Made by a program: the position numbers and the translations under genes. From an uncultured Desulfobacca sp. (GTDB lineage: Bacteria > Desulfobacterota > Desulfobaccia > Desulfobaccales > Desulfobaccaceae), in the NCBI GenBank assembly GCA_937958145.1, contig CALGOE010000189.1:1-13679 (forward strand): DNA of 13,679 nucleotides. The letters are read 5' to 3'. How positions within the stretch are numbered: position 1 is the stretch's first letter; each line of letters starts with the position of its first letter. Shown one piece after another: positions 7,921-13,679 of the stretch. The notes under the pieces were generated by a model. The model was not told where the DNA came from. It saw only the letters and a list, made by a program, of their open reading frames with translations, and made no database searches.

Positions 7921-7949
7921 AATATACGGGTTTTTTCCCGGCCTCGCAA
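7921..7949 (-). promoter_or_regulatory. Sigma-70-like promoter for the zinc ribbon gene
   Basis: Read on the minus strand, TTGCGA (7944-7949, 4 of 6) and TATATT (7921-7926, 5 of 6) are spaced by exactly 17 bases. The spacer contains the inverted repeat CGGG-N6-CCCG next to the -10, a possible regulator site. The start point would lie about 50 bases before the zinc ribbon ATG. Confidence 0.55.
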
Positions 7950-8128
7950 GAGGATACCGAAGGCCCGCCTGGCCGGGGCACAATATTTCCTCTGTTCCCC
8001 AATGGGAAATGAAGCCTTCTTGTGGGTTCATGGCACCACGAAAGGCCTTGGTTGGAGTGGGGTTGGCTGGAGGAACAGGGAACGCGGCCTGTCCCCAAGG
8101 GCACGCCAACACCAAGCGCCATGAGCGG

Positions 8129-9325
8129 TTAGGCGGGCAGGCGAAAGACGTGCCGCCGGCTCTGGGTCAGCCATTCCACCCCGGTGGGGGTGATGCGGCC
8201 GGTGTCCTCAAAACCCACCATGCCGATGCCTGGCAGGAAAAATTTGGGCTCAAAGGCCAGGACCATATCAGTGGCCAAGGGCCAGGAAAATCTGGCGCCG
8301 ATAATGGGAAATTCGTCCAGTTCCAGGCCGACCCCGTGGCCCACAAAGGCCACCCGATCCTGCCCCAAGCCCATGAATTGCTCCAGCCGACCGGCCTGCC
8401 TGACCTTGGCCAGGAGATGTTCATACAGTTCGGCCGGGACAGCCCCGGCGCGGGCTTCGTGCGTAAAGAGCGCAAACAACTCCTCCACCAGCTCCACGGT
8501 GCGCCAGGCCTCGGCTGGCAGGTCGCCGAGGACGTAGAGCCGGGTGGCATCGGCGATGTAGCCGTTGACACAGGCGGCCAGATCGACGCTGATGGGCTCG
8601 CCGGCTATGAGATGTTTGGTCCCGGCTCCCTGGGGAAAACCATGGCTGAAGCCGCTGCCGCCGCTGGGGGTCTCCACATAGGCGGCCTGGACGCCGTCCG
8701 GCCCCGAGAGGATATGGCCGAAAAACATCTCCAGATTCCAGGTGCGGGTGCGGACCAGGCCCTGGTGGCCACTGACCCGCAGGCGATACTCCAGGTCTGC
8801 GGCCAGCTCCAGTTCTGTCCGACCCGGAGTGATCAGGGTGGCCGCAGCCTCCAGGACTTCATCCAGGATGTGGGCGGCGCGACGAATCTGGGCCAGCTCG
8901 TAGGGACTTTTGATCATCCGCTGCCGGCGGATCAAGGGGGAAAGGTCCTGAAAAGGCCGCTGCGGAAAGATCTGCTCCTGTAAACGGCGGTAGAGCGCAG
9001 CCGGCATGACATCCATCTCCACCCCGATGCCGCCGTGGTGGCCGAGACCCAGCTGACTCAAGATGGCCGGGATGTCTCGGAGATCTTTATAATACGCCAC
9101 CGGATAGGGCAGGTCCTGGTCTTCGTACCGGTGCCGGGGCCGGCGGATAAGGAGGACCGCTTCCCCCTCTGACCCCTGGGCCAGGAAGCCGTCAACGATG
9201 ATACCGCTGTAATAATAGAGATCCGCAGCCTGGCGGATCAGGGCCAACTCTACATCAACTTCCGGCAGAAGTTCCTGTAAGAGGCGCTGACGTTTTTCTA
9301 TCTCGGCAGCCGGCACCGGTTTCAT
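8129..9325 (-). CDS. M24 family metallopeptidase (Xaa-Pro dipeptidase/aminopeptidase-like)
   Basis: The 398-residue protein has a creatinase-like N-terminal domain (about 1-135) and a pita-bread metallopeptidase domain (about 140-390). All five metal ligands are recognisable: D248 in ISVDLAACVNG, D259 in YIADATR, H330 in VGHGVGLELDE, E359 in AFEPKF, and E373 in GFEDTG. Members remove an N-terminal residue before proline or cleave Xaa-Pro dipeptides using two metal ions, though some act on non-peptide substrates. No signal peptide is visible, so it should be cytosolic. The start at 9325 has GGGGAGG just upstream; an extension to 9379 would add residues without family character. The LutC-like gene ends 76 bases upstream on the same strand, so the two are probably cotranscribed. 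Confidence 0.93.
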   Translation of the reverse strand: MKPVPAAEIEKRQRLLQELLPEVDVELALIRQAADLYYYSGIIVDGFLAQGSEGEAVLLIRRPRHRYEDQDLPYPVAYYKDLRDIPAILSQLGLGHHGGIGVEMDVMPAALYRRLQEQIFPQRPFQDLSPLIRRQRMIKSPYELAQIRRAAHILDEVLEAAATLITPGRTELELAADLEYRLRVSGHQGLVRTRTWNLEMFFGHILSGPDGVQAAYVETPSGGSGFSHGFPQGAGTKHLIAGEPISVDLAACVNGYIADATRLYVLGDLPAEAWRTVELVEELFALFTHEARAGAVPAELYEHLLAKVRQAGRLEQFMGLGQDRVAFVGHGVGLELDEFPIIGARFSWPLATDMVLAFEPKFFLPGIGMVGFEDTGRITPTGVEWLTQSRRHVFRLPA

Positions 9326-9401
9326 GCATCCTCCCCCTGGCAGATTGACCCGACCGATTCTTGGTGGCGAGCCGGTCAAAAAACCGTACCCTCATCCCCG
9401 T

Positions 9402-9935
9402 TCAGGCCACGATATGCTCCGGATCATACACAATAACGGTCAACTCGGCGGCACCCTGGGCCCCGAGCACCAAAACTTTTTCAATGTCCGCCGTGCGGCT
9501 GGGGCCGGTGAGCCAGCTCACCAATGCCGCCGGCTCCTGGGCGGTCAGGGCCAGGGCCGCGGCCACGGTCAGGGCCGCTTTGGAGGCGGGAATGACCACC
9601 ACCAGGCGTCGGGGGCAGAGGGAGAGCCGCCAGGAAGCGGCGGTATGCCCTGGTACCAGCACCGAACCGGTTTCCGGCACCGCGCCGAGGCCGACGAGCA
9701 CCGCGGTATCCACCCTGGTGGGGGCAACGGTATCAGTTTCTCCGGCGAACTGCATCTGACGCGCCAGTGCCGGCGGCAGGGAGCCGGCCACCTGCCGCAG
9801 CCAGGGATGATCCGCCAGGAGCAGAGGCGAGCCGGCCTCCTGGCTGATGGCCTGGGCCAACTCCCTGGGACTCGCTGCCAGCAACAGAGAGGCCTGCGCT
9901 TCACCGAGGCGCTCGGTCAGGAGATCAAGAGACAT
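9402..9935 (-). CDS. LutC/YkgG family LUD-domain protein
   Basis: The 177-residue product carries the LUD-domain signature. TGSVLV (89-94) is followed by a hydrophobic strand near 111-116, and SWLTGPSRTADIE (140-152) runs into KVLVLGAQG. LutC works with the iron-sulfur proteins LutA and LutB in L-lactate oxidation in Bacillus, but neither partner gene is in this window. Many LUD proteins occur alone with unknown roles. It is somewhat shorter than typical LutC, mainly at the N-terminus. The start at 9935 was chosen because AGAGG lies about eight bases upstream; a longer frame to 10013 lacks such support. It lies upstream of the M24 peptidase gene and is divergent from the methyltransferase gene. 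Confidence 0.85.
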   Translation of the reverse strand: MSLDLLTERLGEAQASLLLAASPRELAQAISQEAGSPLLLADHPWLRQVAGSLPPALARQMQFAGETDTVAPTRVDTAVLVGLGAVPETGSVLVPGHTAASWRLSLCPRRLVVVIPASKAALTVAAALALTAQEPAALVSWLTGPSRTADIEKVLVLGAQGAAELTVIVYDPEHIVA

Positions 9936-10104
9936 GATGAACCTCTGGGGCTGCGGCCCGAGCTGGCGATGAACTCTTTTATCAATACTATCAGGATTGA
10001 TCCGACAAAACAAGGGAGCTCCGGAGGCCTACCGGTTGGCCGGCGGGCTCTTTAATGCCCGGGCCGACGGCAGCCGGTTGGTCCGCTTTATCGTCTTCTT
10101 GCGG

Positions 10105-10110
10105 TATAAT
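10105..10110 (+). promoter_or_regulatory. Consensus -10 hexamer (TATAAT) upstream of the methyltransferase
   Basis: A perfect TATAAT lies about 77 bases before the GTG chosen as the methyltransferase start. No good -35 is seen at 16-18 bases upstream, so an activator may be needed or the match may be chance. If real, transcription begins near 10117, which rules out the in-frame ATG at 10055 as the translation start. Confidence 0.4.
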
Positions 10111-10186
10111 AAGAAAGCGGCAAACCTGCAGCCGTACTGTGCAGTTGCCAAGCCGAGCAACAAAACAGCAGCCAACGGGTGGAGAC

Positions 10187-11158
10187 GTGACCAGACATAC
10201 AATTATTCTCGGGGACTGCCGGAACATGGTGGAAGTGGCCGACCGGTCAATCCATTTGGTGGTGACCTCGCCGCCCTATTGGCAGTTGAAAGATTACGGC
10301 CCCACGGACCAGATCGGCTACCATGATACCTACGAAGCCTATATCAATCACCTCAACCTGGTCTGGCAGGAATGTTATCGGGTGCTGCGGCCGGGTTGCC
10401 GGCTGTGCGTCAATATCGGCGACCAGTTTGCCCGGGCCGCCTACTACGGCCGCTATAAGATCATCCCCATCCGCACCGAGATCATCAAATTCTGCGAAAC
10501 CATCGGTCTGGATTATATGGGCGCCATCATCTGGCAGAAGGTTACCACCTGCAACACCAGCGGCGGCGCCACCATTATGGGCTCCTTTCCCTTTCCCCGC
10601 AACGGCATGCTGAAACTGGACTACGAGTTCATTCTCATTTTCAAAAAACCGGGGCAGACCCCGCCGCCTTCAGTGGAGGCCAAAGAGCAGTCCCGCCTCA
10701 GCATCGAGGAATGGAATGCCTACTTCCGGGGACATTGGGTCTTTCCCGGTGAAAAGCAGACCAAGCATCTGGCCATGTTCCCGGCAGAGCTGCCCCGGCG
10801 CCTCATCAGGATGTTCACCTTTGTGGGCGAAACCGTCCTGGACCCCTTCCTCGGCAGCGGCACCACCAGCCTGGCTGCCAAAAACCTGGGGCGCAATTCC
10901 GTGGGCTACGAATTGAATGAAGATTTTCTGCCGGTGATACGGGATAAACTGGGAGGACGGCAGGCGGCGTTGTTCCCGGAGGCCCAGGTTGAGGTTGTGC
11001 GGCAAAAAAGGCGCTTAAAAAATTTTGCCAGACGCCTCAACGCCCTGCCCTACATCTTTCGGGATCCCATCGGTGTGGCGAGAACTATTGATTCCCAAAA
11101 AAAATCCTTTGGCTCCAGGATCAAGGCTGCCGGTGAAACCAGGAGGAAACCAAAATAA
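10187..11158 (+). CDS. Site-specific DNA methyltransferase, beta class (N4-cytosine or N6-adenine)
   Basis: The catalytic motif TSPPYW (27-32) comes before the SAM-binding motif DPFLGSGTT (219-227), the order of beta-class amino-methyltransferases. TSPPY is commonest in N4-cytosine enzymes but also occurs in N6-adenine enzymes, so the modified base is open. The middle region (CRLCVNIGDQFAR, IPIRTEIIKFCETIG, GSFPFPRNG) belongs to a conserved methyltransferase family I have seen in Desulfobacterota. A basic tail of about 75 residues follows the catalytic core. No restriction enzyme or specificity subunit is adjacent, so it appears to be an orphan. The start is uncertain: GTG 10187 gives 323 residues beginning just before IILGDC, with GGTGGAG very close upstream. 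ATG 10055 would add 44 unrelated-looking residues. Confidence 0.92.
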   Translation: MTRHTIILGDCRNMVEVADRSIHLVVTSPPYWQLKDYGPTDQIGYHDTYEAYINHLNLVWQECYRVLRPGCRLCVNIGDQFARAAYYGRYKIIPIRTEIIKFCETIGLDYMGAIIWQKVTTCNTSGGATIMGSFPFPRNGMLKLDYEFILIFKKPGQTPPPSVEAKEQSRLSIEEWNAYFRGHWVFPGEKQTKHLAMFPAELPRRLIRMFTFVGETVLDPFLGSGTTSLAAKNLGRNSVGYELNEDFLPVIRDKLGGRQAALFPEAQVEVVRQKRRLKNFARRLNALPYIFRDPIGVARTIDSQKKSFGSRIKAAGETRRKPK

Positions 11159-11187
11159 AAAAGGGGTTGAGCCCTGTGCTCAACCCC
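11156..11187 (-). terminator. Intrinsic terminator of tRNA-fMet, possibly bidirectional
   Basis: Perfect nine-base arms GGGGTTGAG (11163-11171) and CTCAACCCC (11179-11187) enclose a seven-base loop. On the minus strand the hairpin is followed by TTTTTTA then TTTT, a strong terminator 11 bases past the tRNA CCA. The T tract overlaps the methyltransferase stop codon. On the plus strand only AATTTT follows, so it may weakly end the methyltransferase message too. Confidence 0.85.
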
Positions 11188-11198
11188 GGCAATTTTCT

Positions 11199-11275
<77 letters not shown>

Positions 11276-11291
11276 TCGTTGACAATAAATT

Positions 11292-11319
11292 AATATACAC
11301 TTTGAAAATAAATTGTCAA
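11292..11319 (-). promoter_or_regulatory. Strong sigma-70 promoter for tRNA-fMet
   Basis: On the minus strand a perfect TTGACA (11314-11319) and TATATT (11292-11297, 5 of 6) are spaced by 16 bases in an AT-rich stretch, about 17 bases before the tRNA 5' end. TTGACAAT at 11279-11286 (+) and ATTGTCAA at 11312-11319 form an inverted repeat around it. Confidence 0.85.
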
Positions 11320-11419
11320 GGGGGAGTGGTCCTTTTTTGCCCGCAGCGGTCTTTCGTTGGGGTTCGCATCCGAAAAGATGGACAAGCGGGGCGGGACTTG
11401 TGGTAAGATGGGGGCTATC

Positions 11420-12694
11420 ATGCTCAATCAGGCTGCACGTGTTCCCGAAGCCCCGCCGCTGTCGTTGCGGCGCAAGCTCTGGGTCGTGGGGGTATTGTAC
11501 TTTGCCGAGGGTGTGCCCTACGGCTTCGTTAATATCACCCTGTCGGTGTATTTTCGGTCCCAGGGGATGCCCCTGGAGCAGATCGGCTTTCTGAGCATAT
11601 TGGGGCTGGCCTGGAGCCTGAAGATTCTCTGGGCGCCTTTGGTGGATCGCTTCGGCCCCCGGACGGCGTGGATTATTCCCGCCCAGATGATCCTGGCCGC
11701 GGGGATCTGGTCGGTGCCATTGTTTCCTGTCTCTCCGGCCCCCTGGAGTTTTTGGCTGCTTATCGGCGGTCTGTGCCTGGCTTCGGCCACCCAGGACATC
11801 GCCATTGATGCCTACACCATTGAATTGCTGTCTGCCAAGGAACTGGGTGTGGCCAACGGCTTCCGTTTGGGGGCCTACCGGGTGGCCCTGATTGCCGCCG
11901 GGGGTGGGATTATTATGCTCAGCGGCCTGATCGGCTGGAATGCCAGTTTCGTGAGCCTGGCCCTCCTCTTGGCTGCCATGAGTGTGGTGATTGGGTTGGC
12001 GTCCGATTTCCATCGACCCCGGCCCAGGCTGGCCAACAATCCGGGCGAGGCCGCGGGCCAGGGGCAGATCCGGAGGGCGGTGCGGGGTATTCGCCGGCTT
12101 CCTCACCTCTGGGCCATCATTTTATTCATTTTGACCTTTAAACTGGGCGACGCCTGGATGGGGTCCATGGTCAGCCCCTTCTGGGTTGATATGGGCTTCA
12201 GTCGGGCGGAAATCGGCCTGATTTCCGGGACGTTTGGGGCGGTGGCGACCATCGTCGGCTCCCTGTTGGGGGGGTATCTCACCAGCCGCTGGGGGTTGGC
12301 ACCGGCGCTGTTCTGGTTGGGGGCTTTTCAGGCCCTCTCAAACCTGGGATATTGGCTGGCGGCGTGGCCGGGTATGTGGCGTTACACCACCTATGTGGCC
12401 TCCCTGGGGGAGAGCCTCACCGGCGGCATGGGCTCGGCGCCGTTTATGGCCTTTCTCATGTCCTTGTGCGATAAACGGCACAGCGCCACCCACTACGCCT
12501 TTTTCAGCATGCTTTTTGGCTTCACCCGGTCCATCGCCGGTTTTTTGGGAGGGCTGGGTGCGGCCCATTTCGGTTATGGTCCTTTTTTCTTTTATACCTT
12601 TCTGGCGGCCCTGCCGGCTTTTGCCCTGTTTCCCTGGATCCTGCCGGTGGCCCGCCAACGGGAGCGACAGACTGAGGCCGGCGGGGAGGAGTAA
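11420..12694 (+). CDS. AmpG-like MFS permease (muropeptide/PAT-type transporter)
   Basis: This 424-residue protein is an integral membrane transporter with about twelve hydrophobic helices. AmpG-type features are visible. YFAEGVPYGFVN opens helix 1, GFLSILGLAWSLKILWAPLVDR forms the helix 2-3 loop (a variant of the MFS DxxGRR motif), and SATQDIAIDAYTIELL followed by GVANGFRLGAYRV lies in the middle of the N-terminal half. AmpG imports anhydro-muropeptides for cell-wall recycling in Gram-negatives; distant PAT-family members carry other substrates, so the substrate is inferred. A hydrophilic central loop lies near residues 195-225. ATG 11420 was chosen because GGGGG lies five bases upstream; ATGs at 11357, 11378 and 11408 are in frame. 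The next gene begins five bases after its stop, indicating one operon. Confidence 0.86.
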   Translation: MLNQAARVPEAPPLSLRRKLWVVGVLYFAEGVPYGFVNITLSVYFRSQGMPLEQIGFLSILGLAWSLKILWAPLVDRFGPRTAWIIPAQMILAAGIWSVPLFPVSPAPWSFWLLIGGLCLASATQDIAIDAYTIELLSAKELGVANGFRLGAYRVALIAAGGGIIMLSGLIGWNASFVSLALLLAAMSVVIGLASDFHRPRPRLANNPGEAAGQGQIRRAVRGIRRLPHLWAIILFILTFKLGDAWMGSMVSPFWVDMGFSRAEIGLISGTFGAVATIVGSLLGGYLTSRWGLAPALFWLGAFQALSNLGYWLAAWPGMWRYTTYVASLGESLTGGMGSAPFMAFLMSLCDKRHSATHYAFFSMLFGFTRSIAGFLGGLGAAHFGYGPFFFYTFLAALPAFALFPWILPVARQRERQTEAGGEE

Positions 12695-12699
12695 ACAGG

Positions 12700-13002
12700 A
12701 TGGATCAGAGTTCCTACGATGGCAAGTTGGCCCAACTGGTGGAAATCTTCCAGGGTGATGCGGAGTATGCCAAGACCGTGTTGGACAAGTGGCTGCAAAA
12801 AAACCGGGCCGAATTTGAAGCCCGGTTAGTGGCCGAGGTCAGTCGCCGCCTGGAAGGGCTTAATTCCATTGTCCCCGTCACCTTGAAGGTGATCATTGAT
12901 TCCCAGGGGGTGCAACTGCCCGGTGGCGTCCCGGCCTCTCCGGCTCCCGAAGCGGCTCGGGGCAGACGGGTGGGGAAGAAGACGCCCCTGTTTGAGTCGT
13001 GA
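12700..13002 (+). CDS. Conserved-looking small protein of unknown function, copy A of a paralogous pair
   Basis: The 100-residue protein is soluble, with a charged and probably helical region (about 8-55), then a predicted strand pair ending VTLKVIIDSQGVQLP (60-74) and a Pro/Ala/Lys-rich tail. I recognise no family. Translation is supported by GGGGAGGAG about 10 bases before the ATG, by its position five bases after the permease stop, and by similarity to the next gene. Residues 30-76 of the two proteins align without gaps at about 20 identities in 47. It may form a complex with its paralog or act with the permease; this is inferred from gene order only. Confidence 0.72.
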   Translation: MDQSSYDGKLAQLVEIFQGDAEYAKTVLDKWLQKNRAEFEARLVAEVSRRLEGLNSIVPVTLKVIIDSQGVQLPGGVPASPAPEAARGRRVGKKTPLFES

Positions 13003-13253
13003 CGGTGCAGGTGGCGGAATACGAAAAGAGGCTGGCCATCGCCATCCATCTGTTGGGCGAGGAGGCCGGCCGACGCTATATGGAGCAGCGTCTGCGGGAA
13101 CTGCGAGGCGACATCGAACGGCGCTTGGCCAGCGAGGTGCTGGCCCGCCTGAGCGACCTCACCTGCCACCGACCGCTGACGCTGGTGGTGGCCATCGGCC
13201 CCCAGGGGGTGCAAGTCCGCTGCGGGCGTTCCGGCTCGAGATCGTCACGATGA
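12999..13253 (+). CDS. Small protein of unknown function, copy B of a paralogous pair
   Basis: The 84-residue protein starts at GTG, which overlaps the stop of copy A as GTGA, so its translation is probably coupled to copy A. The layout matches copy A: a charged helical region (about 8-52), then PLTLVVAIGPQGVQV (59-73), and a short Arg/Ser-rich tail instead of the long tail of copy A. Shared residues include L32, R36, E40, R42, L43, E46, V47, R50, L51, L54, P59, T61, L62 and QGVQ (69-72). The ungapped match points to tandem duplication followed by divergence. No catalytic motif was seen. A function cannot be assigned. Confidence 0.68.
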   Translation: MTVQVAEYEKRLAIAIHLLGEEAGRRYMEQRLRELRGDIERRLASEVLARLSDLTCHRPLTLVVAIGPQGVQVRCGRSGSRSSR

Positions 13254-13283
13254 TGGGCTGGAGCTAGGGCCCATAAAATTTTG

Positions 13284-13305
13284 GAATATTCTTTAAAGAA
13301 AATTC
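13284..13305. repeat. 22-base near-perfect palindrome upstream of the cold-shock region
   Basis: TTCTTTAAAGAA (13289-13300) is a perfect 12-base palindrome. After one mismatch it extends to GAAT (13284-13287) and ATTC (13302-13305). It is AT-rich, has no following T run, and lies 21 bases before a TTGACA, so it looks more like a protein-binding site than a terminator. Confidence 0.5.
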
Positions 13306-13326
13306 CCGAGCCCCCGACGAATTCCC

Positions 13327-13356
13327 TTGACAAGGGGAACAGGGCTGAGGTACATT
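13327..13356 (+). promoter_or_regulatory. Sigma-70 promoter upstream of the terminator and cold-shock gene
   Basis: A perfect TTGACA (13327-13332) is followed after 18 bases by TACATT (13351-13356, 4 of 6). The -35 is embedded in the palindrome CCCTT-GAC-AAGGG (13324-13336). The predicted start lies near 13363. Confidence 0.6.
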
Positions 13357-13362
13357 CAATAT

Positions 13363-13434
13363 GTAAATTGCATGTCAAACTAGATCAGGGGTTCAACCTG
13401 TAAGGGGTGGGTATGCAGTTACCCACCCCTTTTT
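13363..13434 (+). ncRNA. Candidate small RNA or terminated leader of the cold-shock gene (about 72 nt)
   Basis: The stretch runs from the predicted start point to a perfect intrinsic terminator. It contains a small hairpin, CAGG-N7-CCTG (13386-13400), just before the terminator hairpin. No ORF of note lies inside it. It is either a free small RNA or an attenuated 5' leader of csp. I do not recognise a known RNA family. Confidence 0.45.
13403..13434 (+). terminator. Perfect 11-bp intrinsic terminator
   Basis: Arms AGGGGTGGGTA (13403-13413) and TACCCACCCCT (13420-13430) pair completely around loop TGCAGT. T30 of the stem runs into TTTT, giving a five-base T tract. It lies 66 bases before the cold-shock ATG, in the same orientation. 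Confidence 0.9.
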
Positions 13435-13500
13435 GCATGCATTCTCCTCCTGCTCTGCTAGCGGGAAGGAAACTTAATTTTTTGTAGGAGAAGTTTTTGA

Positions 13501-13679
13501 ATGAAGGAAACAGGTAGGGTGAAATGGTTTAATGACTCAAAGGGGTTCGGCTTTATTTCCCGGGAAAATGGCCCCGATGTATTCGTCCACCACAGCTCCA
13601 TCCAGAGCAAAGGCTTCCGGTCTTTGGCTGAGAACGATGAAGTGGAATTTGAGGTGGTCCAGGGTCAAAAGGGACTGCA
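13501..13679 (+). CDS. CspA-family cold-shock protein, 3' end cut by the window
   Basis: The visible 59 residues begin MKETGRVKWFNDSKGFGFI. RNP1 is K14-G-F-G-F-I19 and RNP2 is V27-F-V-H-H31, with W9 and F10 in the usual places. These small OB-fold proteins bind single-stranded RNA and DNA and melt mRNA structure. Members have 65-70 residues, so about ten are missing and no stop is reached. AGGAG at 13486-13490 lies ten bases before the ATG. The leader contains an intrinsic terminator, so expression may depend on read-through or on a promoter after 13434. I saw no convincing one in the remaining 66 bases. Confidence 0.95.
   Translation, partial: MKETGRVKWFNDSKGFGFISRENGPDVFVHHSSIQSKGFRSLAENDEVEFEVVQGQKGL

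Noticed and set aside
8009..8983. A 324-codon plus-strand frame across the M24 peptidase gene
   Set aside because: It is antisense to a gene with all five metal ligands; its Gly/Gln/His-rich translation is typical of the reverse of a GC-rich gene.
9981..10001. Inverted repeat ATCAAT-N9-ATTGAT in the gap between the LutC-like and methyltransferase genes
   Set aside because: Six-base arms in AT-rich sequence are expected by chance, and no promoter elements align with it convincingly. The rest of the 251-base gap shows only the TATAAT listed above.

Overview
The window is GC-rich, densely coded bacterial chromosome. An apolipoprotein N-acyltransferase (lnt) shows a Gram-negative cell envelope. 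The combination of a HDFNN-type hybrid kinase, a DHH phosphoesterase, WrbA, an FmdB-like zinc ribbon, a LutC-like protein and an AmpG-like permease resembles sulfate-reducing or syntrophic Desulfobacterota. That assignment rests on protein style only and is moderate at best. No transposase, integrase, phage gene, CRISPR array or rRNA was seen.

Layout: (1) 2-1273 (+), the 3' part of a hybrid histidine kinase/response regulator whose start lies off the left edge. (2) 1403-2371 (+), a DHH phosphoesterase, convergent with (3) 2467-3081 (-), a WrbA-type quinone reductase. (4) 3375-4895 (+) lnt and 4987-5904 (+) era, linked by a possible 30-codon leader ORF that overlaps the era start. (5) 6008-7566 (+), a two-gene unit of a small membrane protein and a membrane histidine kinase that lacks the usual phospho-accepting histidine. 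(6) On the minus strand, a 54-aa zinc ribbon (7696-7860) with its own promoter, an M24 peptidase (8129-9325) and a LutC-like protein (9402-9935); the last two look like an operon. (7) 10187-11158 (+), an orphan beta-class DNA methyltransferase, convergent with the initiator tRNA-fMet gene (11199-11275, -), whose terminator overlaps the methyltransferase stop codon. (8) 11420-13253 (+), an AmpG-like permease followed by two tightly coupled small genes that are paralogs of each other. (9) 13327-13434, a promoter followed closely by a perfect intrinsic terminator, upstream of a cold-shock protein gene (13501 to the window end).

Most of the window is ordinary core genome: lipoprotein maturation, ribosome assembly, initiator tRNA and cold shock. 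The parts most worth a second look are the His-less kinase with its membrane partner, the paralogous small-protein pair behind the permease, the short terminated transcript and palindromes ahead of the cold-shock gene, and the leader ORF in front of era. I did not find a clear new defence or biosynthetic system. Motif and identity counts were made by eye.
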